Of a DNA stretch of 64,000 nucleotides, positions 11,027-24,741 are shown one piece after another; position 1 is the first letter of the stretch, and every line of letters begins with the position of its first letter. This DNA comes from Ascochyta rabiei. Lineage: Eukaryota > Ascomycota > Dothideomycetes > Pleosporales > Didymellaceae. The DNA is taken from the NCBI RefSeq assembly GCF_004011695.2, contig NC_082409.1, forward strand, positions 744,001 to 808,000, given 5' to 3'. The position numbers and the translations under genes were made by a program. Under the pieces are notes generated by a model. The model was not told the origin of the DNA. It was given only the letters and a program-made list of their open reading frames with translations, and made no database searches.

Positions 11027-11229
11027 GGCGCCTTTTGAGTGGTCCAGCGCTTCCCTTTCGGCGCCTTCTGAGCGGTCCAGCGCCCTCCTCTTCTGCGCCT
11101 TTTGAGTGGTCCAGCGCTTCCCCTTCGGCGCCTTCTGAGTGGTCCAGCGCTTCACCTTTAGCGCCTTCTGAGTGGTCCAGCGCCCTGCTTCTTCGATCTA
11201 TCAGCGCCTTCTGAGTGGTCCAGCGCCTC
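11027..11229 (+). repeat. Tandem repeat in the gypsy leader, six units of about 34 bp
   Basis: Six imperfect copies share the core GCGCCTTYTGAGTGGTCCAG, separated by 10-20 bp of C/T-rich spacer. The array lies between the 5' LTR and the gag start, in what would be the untranslated leader of the element RNA. An ORF crosses part of it, but the unit length varies and frames are not kept, so protein coding is unlikely. Confidence 0.8.
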
Positions 11230-11484
11230 TAAGTATCTTTCCCCTTCCCCCTGCTCCAGAAATGTTTGCTTCTTTGTCTTTTACTAACACATAGTCCTTT
11301 TACTACGTTTCACCTTTACTAACGCACAGTACCTTTACAAAACACTTTTACTACTAAACATCTAGGCCTTACTACTACTTAAGGCACCAGGTGCTCTGCT
11401 TTCCCTCCAACCACCTACCACTACACTTACCTTTACCAACTCAACTTTCTCAGTTTTCTACCAACATCTTTAACAATTGCGGCT

Positions 11485-13746
11485 ATGTCACTAAACAATA
11501 AGAACGATATTAAGTCTAACTCTATGCCTCCACTAAGGCCTTCCTCTACTTCTGCAAAGAAAAAGACTTATTGCAGCAAATCTCGCCAACGCTATCCAGA
11601 AACTCCTATAGATCCTGAGTCTTTCAGTTGTTAGGGTAGTAGTTCTATTTCTAATTGCGTGCAGGACTTTAGCTATAACATACGTAAAAAGGCTGCTACT
11701 CTAGGAACCTCTGTTACGCGCAGCGGCCCTTCAGCTTTATCTGCCGTTCGACCAAAGTCTCAGACACTCTAAGACAAGCAAGCCACTGTCAAAACTGAGG
11801 ATACTGTCACCGAAATTCACCAGCCTAAGCCCCGTTCACCTTAGGAGCAGGCTTCTCTGCAGTAACTTGCTGACGCCACTCTAGGAGTATGGGAATATAA
11901 GCCTACTAACGCAAGCCAATAGGATGCCTCTACCCTAGCGCCACAATTTTACCACAAGGACTCCATGCGAGCTATCGCCTCTCGAGTCCCCTTAAATGAT
12001 GGTTCTTCTCAGCGGTTCCAGCACCTGCCTGCCCACATGGTTGAAAACTTTCTGGCTAAATACTACAGCGTTAATGACCGTCCTTCTAAGTTTCTGGCCA
12101 CCTTGCTAGCAGATTTTAGTCTTAAGTCACTTACTTCTCTTGTTTAAAATCTGGGACTGCCTTCGCTGTCTGACAACAAACCAGATGGGTATTTCACGCA
12201 CCTTACCTACAGACAGTGCTCAGTTCTATCTGCCCTTCTTCTTAGACTTCTTAACAAGATCAATGGTGGACTTCACAATCTGTCCCAACAACTGAATAAC
12301 AAGGACCTTAAGCTGGAGCAAGCCAAGCGCTTTTATACTTAGTTGATTGATTGCCATAACTAGACTGCTACTAAGCTGAATGAACTGCAAGCTGAGTTTG
12401 CTCAATATCAGCAGCAGTCTACTTAACTTGTTTAGCAATACCAACAGCTCAAGCTAAAGGCTAATTGAGGCCTAGCCAAGGAGTATCTAGGAAACCAGGT
12501 TAATAACGCTACTGCCCGGCCTCCATCCCGCTTTGGTCACCTTCTTCGCTCAACTCAGCAGTCCTCTGACGCCCCCAAGACCGAACCACCAGGCTTAGCC
12601 GGCGCCTACACTGGCATTCTGTCACAATTAAAGCTTTGTAACAATGCGCCAATCACGATAGACCAATTCCGCACCCTATTAGGACTGATTAAGGCACCTT
12701 CTACTTACACGCCGCCTGGGAGCACTAATCTAGTAGCTCTGACTTCTTCTCTGGCCAGCGCTTATTGATTTCTTTAGTCCTTGGACCAGTACAACAACCA
12801 ACTAGACAAGGCCATGGAGAAGCCTACCTATTTTGCGAGCCCTAAGGACAACTTTAACAATTGGCTATTTAATTGCTTGCACTTTATGCGTGCAAACGGT
12901 CGGAACTATCAGCACCCTGTGGACTGGGCTGACTTCTTCTTGATCTACACTAAAGAACCCGCCCGCGCTCTTCTACAAGATCCCTCTAGTTTCAACTGTT
13001 GCTACTCAGACCCTATAGATTGCATCTATCGCCTGTAGGAAGTCTATGGAGATAAGGACATCTATAGTTTAGCTGAACGCGCCTTTGACTTGTTCATTTT
13101 CCCACAATACCCTACTCTAGAGGTTGCTGATGTTGCTATTGCGTTTTTGGTATTTCGCACTAAAATAGAGTATTTCGCTCAGCAGCTTGACTGGTTACCT
13201 GAGACTCATTACCATCGGCTGCAGGCTAAGCTCCCTGATTTCGCGCGGCGACAGATGGCTAACGTGGCCTGTGACAAATCACTGTCTGGGCTGCGTGACT
13301 ACTACGACTGGCTTAACACCTTCTTCTCTAATCACGCCTATATCCCTTCTAAGGTTAACAACAAGGATGCCCTAGGAGATAGGCAGAACCGCTTTGGTCC
13401 TTGCAACCGTCCGGCTACTCGCGAAATCTCTGCCACAGTTTCCCTAGGAACCCCTGCTGTTCAGCAGCCTACGACTGGACAAGAGCATAAGGATACACGC
13501 CAGCGTCGACCTAAGGAGCCTGGTTCTACAACTAACGCATTCATATGTTTTAATTGTGGAACTAAGGGTTACAAGGCAAATCAATGCCCTGCTCCCCCTA
13601 AGCCCAAGACCAACGCTACACCGACAGCTACACCTAAGGATTCAGCTACAAACCGACATGTCTCTACTAATTTATTTCCTATGTCTGACAGTGAAGACGA
13701 TCAGTTCGATTCCTCAGATGAATATGCTTCTAATTCGGAAAACTAG
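11485..13746 (+). pseudogene. Gypsy gag remnant
   Basis: One frame runs from ATG 11485 to the stop at 13744-13746 (about 750 codons) and is broken by a number of in-frame stops. The middle holds a Gln/Leu-rich helical part, then the capsid-like region (about 12781-13330). Near 13548-13600 a zinc knuckle reads CFNCGTKGYKANQC, in which the usual His is Tyr, a single CAC-to-TAC change. The C-terminus is acidic and Ser-rich (SDSEDDQFDSSDE). Gag is in a different frame from pol, so the intact ancestor would have needed a frameshift or another recoding step between them. Confidence 0.85.
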
Positions 13747-13769
13747 GCACCTTAGATGATAGTCACCAT

Positions 13770-16700
13770 CTGAGGGCTGTTTCCTAGCAAGTGCGCTCTT
13801 CTGACCCTTTCATACCTTACTTAGGTACTACTAAGGCTAGTTCAATTATCTGTTCAGTCAATACCACCTAGGCAGCTGCCAAGAAACCTGACAAGTCAGG
13901 CAGTCAGTTAGCTTTCCAGGCTTTCTTGGGCTGTAACGAAAACGCTTCTTACAGAATCCGCACACTTACAGACAATAGCGCAGACGCCAGTTTCATCTCT
14001 AGCACTTTCTTGAAGAAAACAGGCGCCCTTTAGCTTATTCCCCTAACTACACCTATCGTTTGTTAGGGATACAACAGTAAACCTGCAGAAACCATTACAC
14101 ATTAAGTGGAGTTTTACCTCAAAATTGACTCTTATCTTAAGCGTACTGGCGCCTATGTCATAAACAATTGTAGATCTTTTCACCTTATCCTTAGATTTCG
14201 GTGGAGGGCTATTCATGACCCTACGATTTCTTGGCGGAACCGCTCTATTACCTTTGCAGATAAGTACTGTGCTAGGCACTGCAACTTAACTCCTCAGGTT
14301 CCTGCTTTACTTTGTGAAGGTTCCTTGCTGGATGCTAAGCTTCCGCTATCATTGAAATCTAGTTCAAGCGACCGCCACAAAGGGCAATCCACTCAACCTG
14401 AATCTATGCTTTTTAGATCGCCTTATGCCCCTACAACACAAGGAGTGTACAACATCTGATTAATATCAGCTTCTGCAGCGAGATTGTACGGGAAGCGTGC
14501 TAGGCACTCCCTTATCTTACTGCAAAGACTTAACACCACCTCTGCTCAACGCGCCTTAGCAGATGCTGATTTCGACAAGTTCTTTCAACCACCTTAGGAT
14601 CCGCCACTTTCAGACTTACTTACTCCTGAGGAGTTAGAGGAATACGCTGATTTTATTCCAACCTTTAATTAAGAAGCTGCTGAAACGCTCCCTAATTATA
14701 GCGACTTTGACCACAAAATAAAGCTTAAACCAGGCGCCAACCCTCCTAATTATCGCCTTTGACCATTCTCTGGGCAACAAATAGAGGCTATTGAGCACTA
14801 TATTACAGAGAATAAGGCACAGGGTTTTATTAAGCGCTGCAACTCCCCCGCTCGAAACAACCTTCTTATTGTTGCTAAACCTGGCGGGGGCCTGCGAGTA
14901 TGTGTGGATTACTGAGAGCTCAACAACGCTACTATTAAGGACCAGTATCCTATTCCTTTCTTTTGCGAAACTATGGCATAACTTAACTAGGCAACTATAT
15001 TCTCTAAGTTTGATGTTATCTATGCCTTTTATCGAATTTGGATAAAGCCTGGTTCTAAATGGCTTACCGCATTCTCTATACAGAAAGGTACTTACTAGTA
15101 CAAAGTTATGCCCTTTAGCTTATGCAATGCCCCAGCCACTTTCTAGCAGGCAATTAACAACTCCTTGTTTGAATACCTCAACCGATTCTGCACCGCATAT
15201 CTAGACAACGTCCTGGTCTTTTCTAACTCCTTAGCCGAACACAAGGAGCACGTCAAGAAAGTTCTTAGCAGACTTAAAGATTGAGGATTTTACGTAGACC
15301 CTAAGAAATCTGAGTTTTATAAGGAACGCGTTAAGTTCCTGGGTATAATTATCACTAGCAAAGGCGTACAAATAGACCCCAACAAAATCTAAGCTATTTA
15401 GAATTAGGAGATGCCTAAAACAGTACCGGACATTCTCTCCTTCCTTGGCTTTACTGGGTTCTATTGCCATTTTATTAAGGGGTATTTATCAATTGCCCTC
15501 CCCTTGACGCAAGCGGTCAAGTCCACTGTTGTTTCTAAACCCTCTAAAAAGGATCCCTTAGTGATACGACGTTCCGTCCGATACCAGGATTTTGAACCTA
15601 CCTAGGCCCACAAAGACGCCTTTCTTGCCTTAAAGAGCGCCTTCCAGCCAGATATTATGCTTCGACACTTTGATCCTACCTAACCAGTTGTGATTTGTAC
15701 TGATTCTTCCGGCTGGGCTACAGGTGGAGTCATGAAGCAACGGAATTCGAAGGGCGACCTGCAACCTATTGCGTTCTTCTTAAAAAAGCATTCATCTGCA
15801 GAGTGTAATTACGACATCTACGACATGGAACTTATAGCCATTATTTGCGCCTTTAAAGAATAGGAACTAGAACTTATAGGCTTGCCTTATACAATCTAGG
15901 TAATAACTGATTATAAGAACCTAGAAACATTTATAAAGACTAAGAAGCTTAACTAGCGCTAAGCTTAATAGTTACTGTTTCTCTCACAGTTTGACTTTAA
16001 AATCACTTATGCGCCAGGCCCTACGAATAGTGAAGCAGATGCTCTGAGCCGGCGTCCCCAGGACATCCCTAAAGACGAACAGGACACTCGGTTGTCAGAC
16101 ACACACCAAATCATCTTAGGCCTACGCAATTTAGATCTAGGATTTACGCCCGCTTTACACGCTACGTTGCAGGCTCTCTCTCTCCTTACTGAGGAACGAC
16201 CTAGGTTCATTTCACTAGAGGTTCGAGCAATAACGACGTTCTGTGCTACTCGAACGCCCTTAGCTGAGCCTGACGACTTAGACGATGACTTCGACCCCAT
16301 AGACAATGTTCTTGGGATCTTGCCCCTAGATTTGCCACCTTATCTGGAGGACCCCCGCTCTACTAAAGACATGCTTACTGATGCATATGCAACTAATGCA
16401 GCTGCACAAAAAGTGTTTTCTGCCCTAGACAGAAATGACCACAAGCTGAGCTTATGGTTCTAAAAAAACGGCTACTACATCTCTCTGGCTAACTGCCACA
16501 CCGTCGGCGAAGGGCCCTCTCGACAGTTATTTCTAGACAAAACCCGGCTTTACATACCCCCTGACGCACAGTTACAACACCAGATATTCAACTTATGCTA
16601 TAACCACAAAATTGCTGGTTACAAAGGTCCTAAGGCTACCTTATATCTAATAATTAGGCGCTACTATTGGCCTGGCATGCCTTAGTCTATTAAGAAGTAT

Positions 16701-18120
16701 TGTTAAGCCTGCGCGGTGTGTAAACGCGCAAGGCCTTCCTAGGAAGCCTACAACAGTTTTCTTAAACCCCTGCCGATCCCTAACGCCTGTTGGTTGGATA
16801 TTTCTGTAGATTATATTCAAGATTTGCTGGCCTTGTCTCTTAATAGCCGCGCGTATAAAAACTTGCTTGTTGTTGTAGACTGCCTTACTAAACAGCAACA
16901 TTTCTTCCCTTTAGTCGGCCGCTCTTTAAAGGAATTTGCTTACTACTTTATAGAGATTTTTTGTCTCTATGGGCTTCCGCGTACTATTGTATCTGATTAA
17001 GGCACTTCCTTTATAAACAAGTTCTGGAAGCAGGTTTGCGAACGTCTTCAGATTTTGGCTAAGCTGTTAACCTCTTATCACCCACAAACTAATAGTTAAA
17101 CTGAACGAGCTAATTAAAGCCTTGAAATCTATTTGCGGAAATATGTTAACTACACGCAAGATAATTAGGCTTCCTAGCTGTATCTTGCCAAGTTCCAAGC
17201 TAACGACACTGTTAATGTGTCTACGGGACTTACTCCTTTCTTTGTAGATCTTAGGTACTATCCTTGCAGCGGTATACACCCTGGTAAAGACTATACCTAA
17301 GGGGAACTGTTGTCTAAGGAAGCTAAGGACTAAATCCTGCGCGCTAATAAGTTACTCCGTACCTACGCTAACCTTCTAGAATACCTGAAGATTCAGCTTA
17401 CCTGGGCACAACAAGAACAACAGGCTTAAGCTAATGCTTATCGCCAACAGACTCCTAAATACGCAGTTGGCGACCTAGTCTAGGTTTCCACACGCAATTG
17501 GAATACTACCTAACCTTTAAAGAAGCTGGATTACAAGTATGCAGGTCTATACCTGGTTACTTGTGTTATACATAACAGAACCGCATATAAGCTAGAACTG
17601 CCTGCAGACATAATATTAAAGGGTGTATTTCTGGTGTTTTACCCCAACCTGCTTTAAGAAACAAGCCCGGACAGTCTACTAGATCAAGCACTACCTAAAC
17701 CAACACCTATAGAAGTCGTTAACAACTAAGGCTTGGTCTCCTAAGAATGGTACGTTAATTTGTTCCTTAACTGCCGGAAGCGACGCGGTATATAGGAATA
17801 CCTTATTAAATAGTCTAATAACCCTAAACCTACATAGGAACCTGCTAAGCATCACCTTAACTACTACAACGCCTTCTTATTTCACTACAACAATCCCAAC
17901 AAACCCGTTCCACTAGCGCTCCAAATGCCAGCGGATTAGGAGCCTTGGTCGGAAGACACCTTTAACGACGGCCGTTTTAGCAATCTTAATAAACTTAGTT
18001 AAAGCAAGATAAGGCTAACACAGCGGGTACGTCACTTAACAGAATATTAGGCTGCTTTTAATAGGCTCTTCTTAGATTAAAACACGCCTAAAGACACGCC
18101 AAATCCAGTCTGGACCCGTT
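13770..18120 (+). pseudogene. Gypsy pol remnant: protease, RT, RNase H, integrase, chromodomain
   Basis: All parts lie in one frame. The protease active site, normally DSGA, reads DNSADASFIS at about 13970-14000. RT spans about 14750-15370, and its YLDD box reads YLDN at about 15197-15210. RNase H spans about 15690-16040 (DSSGWATGGV, later EADALSRR). Integrase spans about 16590-17350, with a zinc-finger region ending in CAVCK and catalytic acidic residues still visible in DISVDY (16797), IVSD (about 16987) and TERAN (about 17101). A chromodomain-like segment at about 17745-17870 includes CRKRRGI and EYLIK, with Trp codons turned to stops. In chromoviruses this domain directs insertion to marked chromatin. 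Confidence 0.88.
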
Positions 18121-18529
18121 TAAGCTCGCCCTTAGGCCGCCACAGTTTAGCCACCTGCTGCTGAATATGAAGGTTAACTCTAAATTAGGGATAAACCTTA
18201 GCTCTGGTCGTTAACGATCTTTGTACTACTCCCTTATATAAGCTCTAAACAGCTTAGGGCACAATTTTTGCGTCGCGGGGTTCGTGCGGCGGAAAAAATC
18301 TTAGAGGTCAGTGTTTTGTATGAGGATCTGGGGAGACCTGCGCAGCGCCACCAGGGGCATAAACCTTGATTCCACGCCGACCGCTACCGCGTCCTAGATA
18401 CCGTTTCACATCATCTTTTCCTTTGTTTTTTATTCACTCTTACTTAAAACCTGTTAGTATTGGCTCTTATAGCCACTTGTACACAGACTTTCAGCTTAAG
18501 AGACTTCGCTATTTGTAGGGAGGGGCACG

Positions 18530-18795
18530 TGTCAGGACTTCTGCTAAGGTAAGATGGCACAACCTACTAGTAGTGTCACAACCTACTAGTAGATGTCACA
18601 ACCTACTAGCAGAACCTTCCTGCTTTCACTAGCAACGCTGTTCCCTTCACTAGCAGAGAGCTTAGGCCTCGCTACTATAAGTAGGCCTCTCTCTCCGCCC
18701 TCTTGTAGCTCTCTGTCTGCTATTTTGTTCACTCTACTTTCGAATCTATCAGTTCACCAGATCGCTACTTTTGTGCTTGTGAAGTCTGCCTTACA
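18530..18795 (+). repeat. Gypsy 3' LTR (266 bp)
   Basis: It starts TGTCAGGACTT and ends GCCTTACA, matches the 5' LTR along its whole length, and is followed by the duplication GAAGG. Confidence 0.93.
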
Positions 18796-20109
<1,314 letters not shown>

Positions 20110-20111
20110 TA

Positions 20112-21974
20112 ACGTACTCCACAGGTAAGCAGATTAAACGGGTGAGCGGATCACTCTGCTAAGACCACACCAAACCTCCACCTTACCACGCAATGCCTCA
20201 ACAACAACATCAATCTACGCCCTTAAGAGAAGCTGCAATACAGCTTGCGCTCTAGGCAATTAAACAAGACGTAACGCTTACCCTGTAACGCGCTACAGCT
20301 ATATATAACACGCCTTATAGTACACTACACGCTTAATACACAGAACAACCTACATAAGCTAATTGTACGCCAGTTTAACAGATTATAGACTAGACTAAGG
20401 AGGACGTAATTACTAAGTATATCCTTAAGCTAGATGTATAAGGATTTGCCCCTTAGCTAGCTACTATAGCTAATATAGCTAATTCTTTGCGTGCTAAGCG
20501 TAATATAGGCTATATTAGCATAAACTAGCCTAACATGTTTGTTAAGCGCTGCCCTAACCTTAAAGTAAGGTTTAATTGTAAGTACAACTATAAGAGAGCC
20601 CTCTGTAAGGATCTAGAGATTATTAGGGGCTAGTTTAGGCTTATAGCAAATGTTAAAGCTAAGTATAGTATCTAGAACAATAATATATACAACTTTAATA
20701 AGACAGGCTTTATAATAGGCTAGATATTAACAGGAGCAGTTATTACAGGCTTAGAGCGTTAAGGACAGCTAAAGGCAGTGTAGTAGGGTAATTAAGAGTA
20801 GACAACAGTTATACAGGGCATTAATGGCACAGAGTAGGCTATTCTACCCTTTATTATCTTTAAAGGCTGTAACTACCTCTCTGCCTAGTATAAAGAGGAC
20901 AATCTGCCCTATAACTAGGTTATTAGAGTCTCTAAGAACAGATAGACTACTAACAAGCTTAGTCTAGACTAGTTAAAGCACTTTAATGCCTATACAAAGA
21001 CGCGCACCTAAGGAGTACACTAGCTGCTCCTTATTAACAGCTATAAGAGCCACAACTCCCTTAACTTCTAATAATACTATAAGGAAGCAAAGATTATTAC
21101 ACTGTGTATGCCTCTATACTTATCTTACCTCTTATAACCACTAGATATAGGTTATTTTGCCCCTCTAAAGAAGGTATATAGGTACTAAGCTAAGAATCTT
21201 ATACGTAACTATATTACTTATATTACTAAAACTAAGTTCCTACTATACTTTATAGACGCCTATAAGGAGACATTTACTTCTAGTAATATCTAAGAAGGCT
21301 TCTAAGGCGCTAGAATAGTCCCCCTTAACCCAGAACAGGTTATAATAGGTCTTAATGTCCGCCTACGTACCCTACCGCTACCTACTATAGAAGATAAGCC
21401 CTAGCAGTCCTAAACCCTAAGCACTACCCTGCAATTAGGGTTGCAATCAACGCTAGTTTAGGAGAGGATTCAAAGGCATACAAGCAGCTTACTAACTTTA
21501 ATAGTTAAGGCCTTTAAAAAGCTTACTAAAGGTGCAGCTATAGTAGCGCATAAGCTAGTGTTAGCTTAAAGGGAGATTACTAGGCTTTAAGCAGCAAATA
21601 AGGCTGCTATGCAACGTAAATCGCATAAAAGAAAGTAATTACAGCAGAAGAGAGTCCTAACAGCTAAGGAAGGCCTTTAATTAACTACTCTAACTAAGTT
21701 TAGGGCGCGTAGTAATAGTAAGAAGGTAAAGAAGCAAGTGCGTGCTAAAGGAGGGGAAGTAACCTAAAGACGCTATATAAAGTGCTACAATATTAGACAT
21801 AACTTATATATATATAAAAAGGCTATAGAAGATGTTTCTAAATAATATTATATACTGCACTACTGTATATAAGGCTAAAGTGGGCTAATGCGAGCTATAA
21901 TAGGGTAGAAATTTAGTGTGGTCTTGGCAGAGTGATCTGCTCACCTGTTTGATCCGCTTACCTGTGGAGTACGT
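20112..21974 (+). mobile_element. pogo/Fot1-type DNA transposon, copy 2 (complete)
   Basis: Inverted repeats begin ACGTACTCCACAGG at 20112 and end with the reverse complement at 21974, bordered by TA (20110-20111 and 21975-21976). Each terminal repeat again contains two related GGT(A/G)AGC(A/G)GAT sub-repeats. Overall it is the same family as copy 1 but clearly diverged, and more strongly RIP-decayed in the interior. It is inserted in the old host sequence that carries the palindromic boxes. Confidence 0.9.
20193..21845 (+). pseudogene. Transposase of pogo/Fot1 copy 2, RIP-decayed
   Basis: It has the same frame and nearly the same length as copy 1 (1653 versus 1656 nt) and starts at the ATG at 20193. 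Matching segments include KYNYKRALCKD, NFNKTGFIIG, YKSHNSLNF, AFKKLTKGAA and HKLVLA. Here too the first and second catalytic Asp read Asn, but the third reads PLDIGYF with Asp kept. The C-terminal zinc knuckle is damaged (CYNIRHNLYIYK). Stops are more frequent than in copy 1. There is no net indel relative to copy 1 over the coding span apart from one codon. Confidence 0.83.
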
Positions 21975-21976
21975 TA

Positions 21977-22608
21977 TAAAAATTTTTTATATTATTATTT
22001 TATATAAAATGTCTTAAGAATACATTGTAAATACGTCTTAGCGCCTAGCGCGCTAATATTGCTTTAGTCTTAGCGCCACTCTATGCGGCTTAGACTATGG
22101 TCCGCCCTCTAAATCTCATGGTCCGATGACCTAATGCCTCCATGCACGCCTTGGCCAGTGCGTAATTACGTCATCGGCCATAAAGAGTCGCAAGGAGATA
22201 AGACCGCAGACATGTTCGACTCTTTTGTACGCAGTTTGAGAGGAGGTGAAGGTTTAAATCACTGGAATTGCGACAACTATACACATCCCCGGGCAGCGAC
22301 GCTGAGAATGACTCCTCGCAATGCTATTGTTGACCAACGTAAGACCAACGTAAGAATGTTGCGGCCAATGCAGTCTATGTTTCTACTGGCGCTCGCGGCT
22401 CGCGCTTCCCATACCCAACGCCATGCGTAGAACCAAATCTGAGGTATAGACACAAAGGAAGTGAACCAGGCCAATAGATGCGCTCGTGAAGTAGGTCGTA
22501 GATGGTGCGGTGCGTTGCTGCGTAGCTGGCGTGGATAGTTCGTCGAAGGCTGATTGTCAAAGGCTGGCTGTCCACATCGAAATCGTGGTGCATTCAACCG
22601 CCCTGCTC
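21977..22608. other. Boundary between the AT-rich repeat island and gene-rich DNA
   Basis: Up to about 22030 the sequence is almost pure A/T. From about 22040 it becomes mixed, with the repeated words CTTAGCGCC (twice) and TGGTCCG (twice), and from 22130 it has normal composition. No gene is visible. Several short open frames overlap each other on both strands with no coding signal. Confidence 0.5.
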
Positions 22609-24741
22609 TTAGAAGGGGAAACCGCCTGGGAACCCTCCTTGCTGGCCTCTGTGGCCACCGCCTGGCATGCCACCACCCATACCACCGAATGGGTTGCCGC
22701 CGCCGCCACCCTGGAAGTGGAAGCCACCTCCACCGCCACCGCGCCCACCTCCCATGCCACCACCGAACATCTGCATGAGAATCTCGGGGTCAATGCCGCC
22801 ACCCATGCCGCCTCCCATGCCGCCGCCGCCGCCGCCAAACATGTCAGAAGGGTCGATAAGATCAGCGCCGGAGTCGTATCGCTCGCGTTTCCTAGATGGC
22901 GTTAGCTGGCCAGGTCAAACAATCAAAAGGCTAAGAACTTACTGTTCGTCGCTGAGCGTCTCGTGCGCCTCCTGAATCTCCTTGAACCTCTCGGCGGCCT
23001 CCTCATCGCCAGGGTTCTTGTCGGGGTGGTGCACAATCGCGAGCTTGCGGTACGCCTTCTTGATCTGCTGTTCGGTTGCATCCTTTTCGATCCCAAGAAT
23101 CTTGTAGTAGTCTTTCCTCTGGGCCTTCTTCTCTTCCAGCTCGGCGTTGCGAATGTCCTTTGCAATGCCAGGCTCAGACGGGTTCTCCTCCTGAATCGCC
23201 TTGTACTCGCGAACTGCCTCTTGCCAATTGCCAGACTCGCCCAAGGCCTTGGCCCTTGTCTTGCGTGCCTTGGTGTAGCCTGGGTCCAGCTCAAGAGCCT
23301 TCTCGCAGTCGGCGATGGCGGTAGTCCAGGCCTTCAGCCTCGAGTGGCAGAGAGCTCGGTTCTGCAGGATCTTTGAGTTTGTGAGCTTGTTCGAGGGGTC
23401 GACCTCAAGTGCCTTGGCGTAGGTGTCGATAGCCTCCTGGAACCGGCCGGCCTTGAAGGCGGCATTGCCCTCTTCCTTCATGCGCTCGAGCTTCTGCACC
23501 ATGCGGAGGTTCTTGACTGCGTCCTTGAAGTCAGGGTCGCAACTCAGGGCCTGTCTGAAGTGCTGTATCGCCTTGTCGTTCTCGCCCTGTGCGTACAAGA
23601 TGCGGCCGCGGAGCACAAGCGCATCTGGATCCTGGTTGTTGCTGCGCAGCATCGACATGGCGACGTTCTGAGCCTCACCCAGCGCGTTGACGTTACCCAT
23701 GCGCAAGTGAGCCTCACCGCGCAGGAGCTTCCATTTCCGTGGGCGGTCGACACCAAGACCGAGGCCCTTCTCCGCCTCGTTGAGGGCGTAGATGACCATG
23801 GAGCCGCCGCCGCCTTGTCTTGCGGTCTCTTCAGCCATGCCCAGGTTCTTCTGCATCGTCAGTGCGGGCTGCATGTCCTTTGCTGTAGCATGGATGGAAT
23901 TGTAGACCTGAAGCGCCTCGTCTGGCCGTCCCAAGCTGGTGTACACTCTGCCCAATCGCAGCTTGATCTTCATGTTGTCCGGGTCCATGTCGTCGGCAGT
24001 CTTGCAGTCCCCCAGAGCCTCGGCGAAGCGGTTGGCGGAGATGTAGGCGGCGGCGCGGTTGGAGTAGTAAGTGGCATTCTTGGGGTCGGCCTCGATTGCT
24101 GGAGCCGGTTAGCCAGGTACTTTGCTGGTCGAGGGTGAGTGCATACCCTTGGAGTACTCCTTGATCGCTGCGGGGTAGTCCTTGATCTTGAAGAACTTGT
24201 TGCCCGCGGCCTTGTACTCTTCGGCATCTATTGTGGGCAGCTCTGCAGGCGGGGTGGCAGCCTCGGGGGTGGCGGCATAGTTGCCGCTGTTGGGCGGCGG
24301 GCTCTTGGTGTAGCGGTGCGGTGGAGGCGCGGGGCGAGCCTCGTGGTTGCCGGTTGCGCCGTTGGCGTTGGTGCCGTTCGTCTTGGGAGAGCCAGCGGGG
24401 AGGTCGGCAGCGGGGCTCGAGGGCGCGGGCGAGGACGAGTCGCGGTCGACATCCATGGCGGACATGGCGGAGAAGGACAGGCGCTGGCGCTCTTCCGGGG
24501 GCAGGTTCAGCGGGTGTGAGTCGGCGTCGTACTTGGACGAGCGCTTCGACGAGTAGGTGGAGGAGCGCCGGCTGCTGCTCGTGCGTTCCCGCTCCTTGAC
24601 GCGCGAGTGCGACTTTTTGTCGGGCGAGCTGGGAGGGGTGCCCTGGTGGCTGGGCGTCGACGAGGTGCGGTGGGCGAGCGTCGGCGTGGCGTCTTTGGAC
24701 TTCTTGGACGGTGACCTGTTGAAGAGAGAAGGAAGAACCAT
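22609..24741 (-). CDS. DnaJ and TPR domain co-chaperone (DNAJC7-like)
   Basis: Spliced as complement of 22609-22891, 22943-24098 and 24147-24741, giving 677 aa. Both introns are short (51 and 48 bp) and GT-AG. The first about 160 residues are a Ser/Thr/Pro-rich low-complexity extension, followed by tetratricopeptide repeats (about 175-500). A J domain (about 527-595) carries the HPD motif near residue 556 and reads DYYKILG at its start. The tail (about 605-677) is very rich in Gly with some Phe, like the G/F region of type II J proteins. TPR repeats bind the C-terminal tails of Hsp70/Hsp90, and the J domain stimulates the Hsp70 ATPase, so the protein likely passes clients between these chaperones in the cytosol. 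The start is the first in-frame ATG; the N-terminal extension makes it longer than the animal protein. Confidence 0.93.

Larger units (their letters stand above)
10446..18795 (+). mobile_element. Ty3/gypsy chromovirus, full-length, RIP-damaged
   Basis: It has two 266-bp LTRs (10446-10711 and 18530-18795) and a 5-bp direct duplication GAAGG on both sides (10441-10445 and 18796-18800). Inside are gag, then protease, reverse transcriptase, RNase H, integrase and a chromodomain, the order of Ty3/gypsy chromoviruses. A purine-rich tract, AGGGAGGGG, ends a few bases before the 3' LTR. Stops are scattered through gag and pol, mostly at former CAG, CAA and TGG codons, and key residues are changed, so it cannot move by itself. 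It is much less decayed than the copia element and is therefore probably younger or hit by fewer RIP rounds. Confidence 0.93.
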
